From Nostoc sp. ATCC 53789 (GTDB lineage: Bacteria > Cyanobacteriota > Cyanobacteriia > Cyanobacteriales > Nostocaceae), in assembly GCF_009873495.1 (NCBI RefSeq), contig NZ_CP046703.1, positions 6,662,501 to 6,726,500 on the forward strand: 64,000 nucleotides of DNA. Direction: 5' to 3'. Within the stretch, counting starts at the first letter, position 1, and each line of letters opens with the position of its first letter. The position numbers were made by a program, and so were the translations under genes. This document shows positions 52,661 to 60,448 of the stretch, in pieces. The notes beneath the pieces were generated by a model. The model was not told the DNA's origin and did no database searches. It saw only the letters and a list, made by a program, of their open reading frames with translations.

Positions 52661-53998
52661 CTAAAGCAGAAAACGAAACAACACATACAAAGCCGAAGCT
52701 ACCAGTTGCAACAGCATTACTGGAATGCCGTAGTGAAGGAAAGTTTTAAACGAGATGCGTCGTCCATGTTGCTCAGAAATACCGGCAGCGACGATATTAG
52801 ATGATGCCCCTACTAATGTGCCATTACCTCCCAAAGTTGCACCAAACATCATGGCATAAAAAAGCGGTAATACTTCTGGGGGAAACTGCCCTTGAAAATC
52901 TTGTGCTAGAACTTCTGCGGGTGCTAATCCCACAGTAACAATGTATTGTTTAAGTAAGGGAACCATCCCCACCACTAAAGGAATATTGGGGATTACGCTG
53001 GATAATATACCTACAAAAAACAATAAAACCAGGGAACCCAGGATAATATTTTTTCCTAATATTGCTGCCAATATTCCTGATAAACCATTAATTACACCTG
53101 TTTTTTCTAACCCTCCAATTAGCACAAAAATACTCATAAAAAATATTAATGTACTCCAGTCTACATCCCGCAAAATATTGTTAACTGAATCGATTCTGCT
53201 ATGGTGCGATAACAGCAAAGCTAAAGCTGCTCCTAACAAAGCTGCGGCAGCAGGCGAAACCGGAACTGGTAGAGTTTCTCCAACGACAAAAAATAGCAGG
53301 ACGAAAAATACTATAACTGCACCAAAGCTTAAAGCTCGTGGATGATTAATTTGTGGATGTGGTAGTTCTTCTAAATTATCTAACTGGGTATTCCAAATTT
53401 TACGAAATAAAAATGGTAGTGTTGCAATTACTATAGCAACGGCAATTACTCCTCCTAAACTCAATTTAAACAAATAATCTGTAAAGCTGATATTCACAGC
53501 ATCACCAACAATAAAGGTAGCTGGATCTCCAACTAACGTAAGAAGTCCGGCACTATTAGCAACAAATACCATTAAAATTAACAAGGGAACAAAATTTATC
53601 CCGACTTCCTTCGCCATTGGTGGAATTAAAGGCGCTAACAACATTACTGTTGTGGCATTTGGTAAAACTGCACAGATAGGTGTCACAATAGCCACAATTC
53701 CGAGTAATAAACGCTTGCCTTGTCCCTTAGCCAGGAGTACTATTTGAGTTGCTAAATAATCAAATATCTTGGTAGGTTCAAAAGCCCGCACTAGCACCAT
53801 AACTCCAAAGAATAAACCGAGTGTTCCATGACTGTTGCCGATGTAACCAACAGCTTCTTCTAAAGTCATGACGTTGGTAAAAACTAATAATAATGCTCCC
53901 AATAATGCTGCGATGGTGAGATGTACCCATTCCGTCATCACTAAAATAATGACGCTTATAAATGTAATTACACTAAGGATTGCTTGCCAGTTGTCCAC
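52661..53998 (-). CDS. ArsB/NhaD-type ion transporter family permease
   Basis: This integral membrane protein of 445 residues has about 11-12 helices and belongs to the ion transporter superfamily (ArsB, NhaD, CitM-like). The two-fold repeat is visible: LPNATTVMLLAPLIPPMAKEV with NSAGLLTLVGDPATFIVG in the first half, and VIPNIPLVVGMVPLLK with GATLGGNGTLVGASSNIVAAG in the second. These P-N-T/G-D-P and G-N-G-T hairpins are the substrate-binding loops of the superfamily. The ion could be Na+, arsenite or an organic anion; no arsenic gene is nearby. A terminator separates it from the universal stress protein gene upstream. Confidence 0.85.
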   Translation of the reverse strand: MDNWQAILSVITFISVIILVMTEWVHLTIAALLGALLLVFTNVMTLEEAVGYIGNSHGTLGLFFGVMVLVRAFEPTKIFDYLATQIVLLAKGQGKRLLLGIVAIVTPICAVLPNATTVMLLAPLIPPMAKEVGINFVPLLILMVFVANSAGLLTLVGDPATFIVGDAVNISFTDYLFKLSLGGVIAVAIVIATLPFLFRKIWNTQLDNLEELPHPQINHPRALSFGAVIVFFVLLFFVVGETLPVPVSPAAAALLGAALALLLSHHSRIDSVNNILRDVDWSTLIFFMSIFVLIGGLEKTGVINGLSGILAAILGKNIILGSLVLLFFVGILSSVIPNIPLVVGMVPLLKQYIVTVGLAPAEVLAQDFQGQFPPEVLPLFYAMMFGATLGGNGTLVGASSNIVAAGISEQHGRRISFKTFLHYGIPVMLLQLVASALYVLFRFLL

Positions 53999-54033
53999 AT
54001 CTTACTCCTGAAGTTTTATTGGTTGCATAGTAG

Positions 54034-54063
54034 CGAAAAAAGCCACCTAGTTTTAGGTGACTT
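54034..54063 (-). terminator. Terminator of the universal stress protein gene
   Basis: On the - strand AGTCACCT-AAAACT-AGGTGGCT is followed by TTTTTTC, between the stop of the stress-protein gene (54112) and the start of the permease gene (53998). Confidence 0.8.
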
Positions 54064-54111
54064 ATCTTATGATTACAATTGGATAAAAATTACTGAAATT
54101 TTAAACAGCGA

Positions 54112-54729
54112 TTATTCATCAATACAACTGGGAATACCCAAAACGGCGCAGGGGAAATTATAACCTAATGCTTCAATCATCGGATGATTAACAGATTGGC
54201 AACCGAGAAATAGAATATCGGCGGCTTCTGATTCAACAACTTTGTGAAGTTCTGTGGAAATGCTGCCAAACCGCAAATGAGATTTGAAGGAACCTTGCCA
54301 TTCTTCAGCCAGACTTCGGGCTTGCCAGAGAATTATATCTGCTTGTTGTAGGGGAGTTACCACTGTCTGCAATTTGGGTTGAGTTAATACCTGTGTCACA
54401 GACTTTGATACTTCACTGATTTGACATTCTAATGAAGTCTGTTGCGGAAAGCTCAAGATATTTGGATATTGACTGCTTTGATTGTCTTCTACCACATAAA
54501 CAGCTTGAACAGTGACTTCTGCATTAGTAGCTAAACGCGTTTGATGGGCAATCCAGAAAGCAATATCTAGCGCCGTATGACTGTTAGGAGATGCGTCATA
54601 AGCAACAATTAAATTAACTGCTTTTGCTTTTTGAGGTTCTTTAGAGAAAGGTTTTCTTGGTTCTGGCACTAGTACCATTTGTTCAATTAAGTCATTGCGA
54701 CCTGTGGCACTTTGCAGACGTGCTAACAT
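54112..54729 (-). CDS. Universal stress protein (UspA) family protein
   Basis: This soluble alpha/beta nucleotide-binding-type protein of about 205 residues is longer than a single UspA domain by an N-terminal arm (MLARLQSATGRNDLIEQMVLVPEP). The start is uncertain; an ATG 66 bases upstream and one 54 bases downstream are in frame. The domain begins VNLIVAYDASPNSHTALDIAFWIA and ends ADILFLGCQSVNHPMIEAL...CAVLGIP, but the G-x2-G-x9-G-S/T ATP motif is incomplete, so ATP binding is doubtful. It is the first gene after a ydaO-type riboswitch (about 54975-55098), which suggests control by cyclic di-AMP. Confidence 0.85.
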   Translation of the reverse strand: MLARLQSATGRNDLIEQMVLVPEPRKPFSKEPQKAKAVNLIVAYDASPNSHTALDIAFWIAHQTRLATNAEVTVQAVYVVEDNQSSQYPNILSFPQQTSLECQISEVSKSVTQVLTQPKLQTVVTPLQQADIILWQARSLAEEWQGSFKSHLRFGSISTELHKVVESEAADILFLGCQSVNHPMIEALGYNFPCAVLGIPSCIDE

Positions 54730-54974
54730 TGGCTTGATTTGCACAGCTTTACTTCTCCCAATGAAATGAATTAGTAATGAGAAGCAGGGGGACAAATTTT
54801 AGATTTTTGGACTTTCCTGCGGAACGCTACGCGTAGCTTGCTTCCCCAGAGGGGTACGGCTACGCTCAGTCGAACAATTTTGGATTTTAGATTGAGTAAC
54901 GATAACCAAAATTGCAAATCTTAAATCAGTCCAGGAAACCCCAATAATAACTGTATTACAGCCAAAGTCTTGGG

Positions 54975-55098
54975 GGTTCCTTCCATTGCCTACGGAGTTA
55001 GCTGACGGGCTAAGACTGGAAGGTGTCTCTCATAAGATTAGCCCCAAACATTGGTTCCTCCGTTCCAAATCCAGCTTTCATGAATTTGAATTAGGCTA
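54975..55098 (-). promoter_or_regulatory. ydaO/yuaA-type (cyclic di-AMP) riboswitch upstream of the Usp gene
   Basis: On the - strand the RNA runs GCCUAAUUCA ... GGAACGGAGGAACCAA ... GGGGCUAAUC ... AUGAGAGACACC ... UUAGCCCGUCAGCUAACUC and CGUAGGC. These follow the order of the conserved blocks of the ydaO/yuaA aptamer (CUUAAU, GGGGGACCCA-like, GGGGUGAAUC, CUCUCAU, CCGUCAGCUAAC-CGUAGGC). A downstream pairing GGAACCCC/GGGGUUUCC could be the expression platform. It lies 180-250 bases before the stress-protein start. Confidence 0.88.
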
Positions 55099-55124
55099 CC
55101 CACTAAAAAAAATGATAATCTAAT

Positions 55125-55988
55125 TTACTCGTCTTGTGCAAAATATCGATCGAGAAAATTTAGGGCGTGGTTGCGGAGTTCAAAATATTCTTTTGAGTTT
55201 CGCATGGCTGCGCGAGCCTCTTCCAGAGGAGCTTTGCTAACGCGTGGATGCTCAAAAGGAACTTCTAAAATCTCTCCTATACTAGCAGATGGGCCATTAG
55301 TCATCAAGACGATGCGATCGGACATATAAATTGCTTCGTCTACATCGTGAGTAATCATCATCACTGCTTGACGATTATTTTCCCAAATATCCAATACTTG
55401 CCGTTGCAATTTACCACGAGTTAGCGCATCTAATGCCCCAAAAGGTTCATCCATCAGTAACATTTTGGGACGAATTGCTAAGGCTCTGGCAATACCTACT
55501 CGTTGTTTCATACCTCCAGAGATTTCATCAGGATATTTGTCAGCTGCCGCCGTCAAGTTTACCATTGCCAAGTGTTCATTTACAATGCTAATTTTTTCAG
55601 CCCGATTAGCATTTTTTAGCACTTCATCCACAGCTAACCGGATATTTTCTCGCACGGTTAACCAAGGTAACAATGAATAGTTCTGAAATACCATCATCCT
55701 TTCGGCTCCTGGCTGACGGATTTCTTTGCCATCAAGCCGAACTGATCCGGAAGTGGCTTTTTCTAAACCAGCTACTATCTTTAATAGGGTTGATTTCCCA
55801 CAACCAGAGTGACCAATTACAGAAATATATTCATCTTCACCAATCGTTAGATTAACTCCATCTAAAACGACAAAGTTATCTTTATCAGGTGTCGGATAAG
55901 ACTTGACTAAATTTTCAATTTCTAAAAATCCAGTGCGGGGCAGAACTCCAGTCTGGGTATTAATAGGTAATGAGGTATATTCCATCAT
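55125..55988 (-). CDS. ABC transporter ATP-binding protein, NrtD/CmpD/SsuB-like
   Basis: This ATPase powers uptake by the permease and binding protein encoded just upstream. The start ATG at 55988 (MMEYTSLPINTQ) has GGGAG six bases before it; an upstream TTG frame is unlikely. Walker A is GHSGCGKST, the Q-loop VFQNYSLLPWLTV, the signature ISGGMKQRVGIARALA, Walker B LLMDEPFGALD, and the switch His in MMITHDVDEA. The sequence is closest to the nitrate/bicarbonate/taurine group. It is the last of three genes: permease, binding protein, ATPase, all on the - strand. Confidence 0.93.
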   Translation of the reverse strand: MMEYTSLPINTQTGVLPRTGFLEIENLVKSYPTPDKDNFVVLDGVNLTIGEDEYISVIGHSGCGKSTLLKIVAGLEKATSGSVRLDGKEIRQPGAERMMVFQNYSLLPWLTVRENIRLAVDEVLKNANRAEKISIVNEHLAMVNLTAAADKYPDEISGGMKQRVGIARALAIRPKMLLMDEPFGALDALTRGKLQRQVLDIWENNRQAVMMITHDVDEAIYMSDRIVLMTNGPSASIGEILEVPFEHPRVSKAPLEEARAAMRNSKEYFELRNHALNFLDRYFAQDE

Positions 55989-56092
55989 CAAAGGCTCCCG
56001 AAATAATTTAGTCAATCAATTTTGGATTAACCGCGACTTGTACCGAAAATCTAAAATCTAAAATTGCCAGGGTCAATATTTAAACTTGGGAT

Positions 56093-57535
56093 TTAAGACA
56101 TGAAAAAGTTAGTGGGAGCGTTAGCCCTGATAGCAAAACTATTCAGATAGCCCACCGGATCGCTGGGATCGAAGCCTTTCTTATCTATAAATACTTCTGG
56201 TGGTTCGACCTTGTAATCATCCTTGGGACATTTTATGCCCATTTCAGATGCTATCTCGCGATATAAATCTGTTCTCCAGCCTTGTTGGGCTAGTTTGTCG
56301 GCATTTTTGGGAAATTCCTTAATTTGTCCCCATCGCGCTGCTTGTGTCATTAACCAGAGACTTCGCGATTGCCATAAGAATGTTGAATGTTCTTCTGGTT
56401 GTTTGGGAAGGTTGTCAGGAATATCGAAGAAAATGGTAGTATCGGCAGCTTGAATGGTGCGGTCTTTGCCATCAAAGCCGCCATAGTTGTAGTTGCCGAG
56501 AATTCCGGGACTGGTATACTTCGCAATTGGGGCATCTTTATTTTTGGGTCTTGCACCTGTAAAGGAACGTTCTGTAAGCAGTTCAGCTACTTCTTGGCGG
56601 TTTTCTGCTTTGCTGCAATATTGGCAAGCTTCAATCATCGCCTTAACTAGGGAACGATAGGTTTTGGGATATTTATCGATGAAAGATTCCATTACTCCCA
56701 ATAAACGATCTGGGTGTCCCAACCAGACTTCTTTGCCTTGTGCAAAGGTAAAACCGATGTTTTCGTTACCTGTTATTGCCCTTGTATTCCAGGGTTCTGC
56801 AACCATGTAAGCTTGCATTGCACCAATCCGCACGTTTGTCACCATTTGAGGCGGCGGAACGATGATGACGCGAAACTCTTTCAGGGGATCAACCCCTGCG
56901 GCGGCGGATAAGTAACGGATAAAGTATTCGTAAATGGACGAACTTAATACTACCGCCCAAACTTTGCCTTCTGGTGGTTGCTTGTCAAAGTAGCCTCGAA
57001 AATCACGCCCAAAGGCTTCTAAAGCACCATCGCCATATTTTTCTTGATATTCATACCACGGACGCAGCCCAAAATCCCACATGGCTTTGTTCATGGTCAT
57101 GGCGTTACCGTGGCGGTGAATGGTCATTGCTGCACACAAGGAGGCGTGACGTGCGCCTTCTGCACCAATTCTGGCGTTGGTAACAGCACCAGATACTACG
57201 GGTGAAGCATCTAGGCGACCAAAAATTAAACCGTCGCGGGAGGTGGCCCAGCTAGCCTCGCGGTTGAGTGTGACGTTCAAACCATATTTGTGGAAGAAGC
57301 CTTTTTTCCAGGCGATCGCAAATGGCGCACAATCATTAACAGGAACGTAACCAATGGTGAGATCGGATTTTTCTAGGTCTTGCGATCTAACTACTGGTTG
57401 TACAGCCAAGGCTTCTTCTGTTAGCCCTTTGGCGGATCTATCTCCTGAAATTCCACAGGAGGACAGCGCTATCCCGGTTGTAGTTGCTCCTATTCCCTTA
57501 ATAAAATCTCGTCGAGTCCAGTTTATATCACCCAT
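56093..57535 (-). CDS. ABC transporter substrate-binding protein, NrtA/CmpA-like
   Basis: This extracytoplasmic binding protein has 480 residues. The N-terminus combines a twin-arginine signal (NWTRRDFIKGIGATTTG) with a lipobox-like LSSC at about 23-26, so it is probably a Tat-exported lipoprotein. The core resembles NrtA/CmpA: DLTIGYVPVNDCAPFAIAWKKGFFHKYGL, a VSGAVTNARIG segment and VEPWN-like AEPWNTRAI. The ligand could be nitrate, nitrite, bicarbonate, cyanate or another small solute; no assimilation gene (narB, nirA, cynS) is adjacent to decide this. It lies between permease and ATPase genes in one operon. Confidence 0.88.
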   Translation of the reverse strand: MGDINWTRRDFIKGIGATTTGIALSSCGISGDRSAKGLTEEALAVQPVVRSQDLEKSDLTIGYVPVNDCAPFAIAWKKGFFHKYGLNVTLNREASWATSRDGLIFGRLDASPVVSGAVTNARIGAEGARHASLCAAMTIHRHGNAMTMNKAMWDFGLRPWYEYQEKYGDGALEAFGRDFRGYFDKQPPEGKVWAVVLSSSIYEYFIRYLSAAAGVDPLKEFRVIIVPPPQMVTNVRIGAMQAYMVAEPWNTRAITGNENIGFTFAQGKEVWLGHPDRLLGVMESFIDKYPKTYRSLVKAMIEACQYCSKAENRQEVAELLTERSFTGARPKNKDAPIAKYTSPGILGNYNYGGFDGKDRTIQAADTTIFFDIPDNLPKQPEEHSTFLWQSRSLWLMTQAARWGQIKEFPKNADKLAQQGWRTDLYREIASEMGIKCPKDDYKVEPPEVFIDKKGFDPSDPVGYLNSFAIRANAPTNFFMS

Positions 57536-57621
57536 TTTTATAGCTCCATTGGTGATGAATTGCTCACGCAGAAGCGCAGAGTCTGGTTACATCTTGCTAT
57601 TTTGATTACAATCAAATCTGG

Positions 57622-58473
57622 TTAGTTGGAAGTTTTCGGACGATGGGTTACTAATTCTTCGAGTTTGCCCACGGCGTAATCCAAAATTAACCCAGTTAAG
57701 CCAATTATGAACACAGCTAAAAAGACTGAACTCAGGTTTAAACGACTCCATTCATCCCAGACGAAAAAGCCGATACCAATACCACCTGTAAGCATTTCCA
57801 CGGCGACGATTACTAGCCAAGCTATGCCTAAACTAATTCGTAAACCTGTAAAAATATATGGTAAACTTGCGGGCCAAATTATTTTGGTAATCCGCCTCCA
57901 ACGGTGCATTTCTAGCACTTGTGCCACATCTAAATAATCTTTGGGAACGCTAGAAACTCCTAATGCGGTATTAATAATTGTCGGCCATAAGGAGGTAATG
58001 AAAATGACAAAAATGGCTGAAGGATCTGCTAAATTGAAAATTGCCAAGGCGATAGGAAGCCAAGCTAAGGGTGATACAGGTTTAAAAATTTGAATGATAG
58101 GATTGAGGGCTAGCATTGCCGGTCTAGACATCCCAATTAAAAACCCCACAGGAATCGCTACTACCGCTCCTAACAAAAAACCTAGTAATACCCGGCGCAG
58201 ACTTGCGATCAACAACCAACCAATTCCCAAGTTACCTGGGCCTCTTTGGTAGAAGGGATTTAAGATGTAGTCTAGATTAGCAATGAGCGCTTCTGGTGGG
58301 GTGGGCATTAATTCATCGTTGGCAAGTGCAATAATCCACCACAGCACAATTATTCCCAAGAATCCCAATACTGGTAAAATAAATACATCTCTGAGGATGA
58401 CAGGTTTTGTCTTTTTCCACGCAGCTTGTGTTGCGATCGCTGCGATCGCAACCAAATTTAGTTGAAATATCAT
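57622..58473 (-). CDS. ABC transporter permease, NrtB/CmpB/SsuC-like
   Basis: This inner-membrane permease of 283 residues has six or so helices. The cytoplasmic coupling loop is DVAQVLEMHRWRRITKIIWPASLPYIFTGLRISLG, the usual EAA-type motif, with WLPIALAIF and TSLWPTIINTALGVSSVP before it. It is the first gene of the permease-binding protein-ATPase operon. Immediately upstream is a clear ydaO-type riboswitch, so expression of the whole transporter is probably set by cyclic di-AMP. Family relatives carry nitrate, bicarbonate, cyanate or sulfonates. Confidence 0.9.
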   Translation of the reverse strand: MIFQLNLVAIAAIATQAAWKKTKPVILRDVFILPVLGFLGIIVLWWIIALANDELMPTPPEALIANLDYILNPFYQRGPGNLGIGWLLIASLRRVLLGFLLGAVVAIPVGFLIGMSRPAMLALNPIIQIFKPVSPLAWLPIALAIFNLADPSAIFVIFITSLWPTIINTALGVSSVPKDYLDVAQVLEMHRWRRITKIIWPASLPYIFTGLRISLGIAWLVIVAVEMLTGGIGIGFFVWDEWSRLNLSSVFLAVFIIGLTGLILDYAVGKLEELVTHRPKTSN

Positions 58474-58574
58474 TTACGACCTCAACAGATTTAAGTGCAG
58501 GTACAAGAAATCCGAGCAGTACCAGCCTTGGACACCGATGAGATCGGAACATTATAAAAATGCCGTCTCTTCAG

Positions 58575-58778
58575 TCTCCTCCCAATGCCTACGAAGTTAG
58601 CTGACGGGCTAGGGCTGAGAGATGCCCTTCTTTTTAGAGTGCTGAGTACCGAGTGTTAAGTGCTGAGTTAACTCTTCACTTATCACTTTTAACTCTTCAC
58701 TTTCTATGAGATACGCCCCACAATTTGGTTCCTCCGCTCCAGCGTTATGCACTGTGACACGCTGAATTAGGCTGACTT
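58575..58778 (-). promoter_or_regulatory. ydaO/yuaA-type (cyclic di-AMP) riboswitch upstream of the ABC operon
   Basis: On the - strand: GCCUAAUUCAGCGUGUCAC ... GCGGAGGAACCAAA ... GGGGCGUAUCUCAUAG, a long insert, then GGGCAUCUCUCAGCCCUAGC, CCGUCAGCUAACUUCGUAGG and C. The conserved blocks of the aptamer are all present and match the second copy at 54975-55098. About 65 bases of simple repeats (AGTGAAGAGTT twice, CTCAGCACT twice) fill one peripheral loop. It ends about 100 bases before the permease start. Confidence 0.92.
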
Positions 58779-59199
58779 ACTCTAATGGATACTAAATTAT
58801 GCACAATATAACATTGATGCTCGGTAAAAGCCATCTGTTCGATGATAAATATTGTTTATTTTAATACCGCAATTTAGCACATCACCTTGATTTTTCGGAA
58901 TAAATAAAATTTATATTTTTAGTCTTGTTGTAGGTGAATTCCTTGCATACAAAGCTAAATAATATAGTTAAGTCAAGCATTAATATTGTTAACCATTTGC
59001 TTAATATTTCTTAATACTAAATATATTATACTTTAAAGTTTTTATATACGGGGAGTTAACCTGCAAACAAACGAATATACAGAATGTATTTCTTTTGGTA
59101 GGTGAATTAAATTCTTAAACTTGGTAAAAGACCACTGCAATCGCTAAACTAATTGGATATGGCAGTTTGCTCATCTATCTCCTAGCTGAATTTAACATA
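58779..59199. other. AT-rich divergent promoter region
   Basis: This gap lies between the riboswitch and the histidine kinase gene, which point away from each other. It is very AT-rich and must hold promoters in both directions. No specific site was recognised. Confidence 0.45.
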
Positions 59200-60390
59200 A
59201 TGGATTTTAGTCAAGTACTGGCTGAAAAAACGGACACCATCCTCGATAAATGGGTTACAGCAGTTCGCAAGGATAGACGGATTGAAAGTGCTGATGACCT
59301 ATCTTATACAGCAGTAAAAGATCATGTCCCTGATGTTTTACAAGCAATGGTAACAGTGCTTTCAAAATCTCAGGAGAATGATATTGAGTCAATAGTTACT
59401 GCTAGTTTTCAGCATGGAGCTATTCGAGCCGAACAAGGCTTTGACCCAGCAGAAATTGCCAGAGAATATCATCTGCTGCGAACAGTAATATTTGATGCTC
59501 TACAAGCAGATTTATTAGAGGGAACACCTGTAGATATAATTCGTTCTATGCGTTTGATTGACGCTATCATAGACGAAGCGATCGCTCGATGTTTTAAGAG
59601 TTATGTTGAAGAGCGGTTGCGAGAATTACAGCAGTTGCAGTTATCACTAACGCTCCACAATGAAGAACTTACGCGCTTAATGAGCGCCAATCAAGAGTAT
59701 CTTTCGCAACTAGCCCACGAATTGAAACATCCTCTAACTTCCATTATTGGTTACTCGGATCTGTTTTTACGCCAACAGCGACGCAAGACACAGATAAAAG
59801 ACACTTCAGCTAATTTAGAACATATTGAGCGGGTATTACGTAACGGTAGACAATTACTCCACCTAATTAACGATGTATTAGAACTTTCGCGCTATGAAGC
59901 AGGACAGATAAAACTTCAACTAGCACCCACTGATGTGAGTGAATTAATCAATAATATCTGTGAAATGTTGGAACCTTTAGCTGTTGGGAAAAATTTAAAA
60001 GTCGTAGTAGATTGCGATCGCGCTCCCAAAGAATTAATCACAGATCCTTTTCAATGCCAACAAATTATTACAAATCTTATTAGTAATGCAATTCGCTATA
60101 CAGAGTCGGGGACTATTATTATAATGTGTCAGGTGTTGGAGAACCAGAGATGGGCGATCGCAGTTTCTGACACTGGAATTGGCATTGCACCAGAAAACCA
60201 AGCCCAGATATTTGAACCCTACTTTCGGGTCAGTTTTAGCGATCGTCCCTATCTCCCTGATAGTACAGGATTGGGGTTAGCGATCGTTTCGCGGTTAGTA
60301 AAATTACTACAAGGTACAATTAACCTAGTTTCTGAAGTAGGAGTTGGTTCTACCTTCACTGTAATTTTTCCCTTACAAATAGAGAGTTGA
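59200..60390 (+). CDS. Sensor histidine kinase with RsbRD-like N-domain
   Basis: This soluble two-component kinase has 396 residues counted from the ATG at 59200 (MDFSQVLAEKTD), which gives the natural start of the N-terminal domain; a TTG 33 bases upstream is in frame. Residues about 5-150 form an all-helical domain of the RsbRD/RsbT co-antagonist type (EKTDTILDKWVTAVRKDRRI ... AREYHLLRTVIFDAL). The H-box is SQLAHELKHPLTSIIGYSDL, the N-box NLISNAIRYTESG, G1 DTGIGIAP, F-box FEPYFRV and G2 STGLGLAIVSRL, so catalysis should be intact. There is no membrane helix and no adjacent response regulator. The signal is unknown. Confidence 0.92.
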   Translation: MDFSQVLAEKTDTILDKWVTAVRKDRRIESADDLSYTAVKDHVPDVLQAMVTVLSKSQENDIESIVTASFQHGAIRAEQGFDPAEIAREYHLLRTVIFDALQADLLEGTPVDIIRSMRLIDAIIDEAIARCFKSYVEERLRELQQLQLSLTLHNEELTRLMSANQEYLSQLAHELKHPLTSIIGYSDLFLRQQRRKTQIKDTSANLEHIERVLRNGRQLLHLINDVLELSRYEAGQIKLQLAPTDVSELINNICEMLEPLAVGKNLKVVVDCDRAPKELITDPFQCQQIITNLISNAIRYTESGTIIIMCQVLENQRWAIAVSDTGIGIAPENQAQIFEPYFRVSFSDRPYLPDSTGLGLAIVSRLVKLLQGTINLVSEVGVGSTFTVIFPLQIES

Positions 60391-60448
60391 TTTCGCGCCA
60401 AGACGTAAAATTTTTGTCTACACCTCTGCGTGAAATCAAAAAACATTT

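Noticed and set aside
55125..58473. Naming the ABC transporter genes nrtB, nrtA and nrtD
   Set aside because: The family also moves bicarbonate, cyanate and sulfonates; no nitrate assimilation gene is nearby and the operon has a cyclic di-AMP switch, so no symbol was given.
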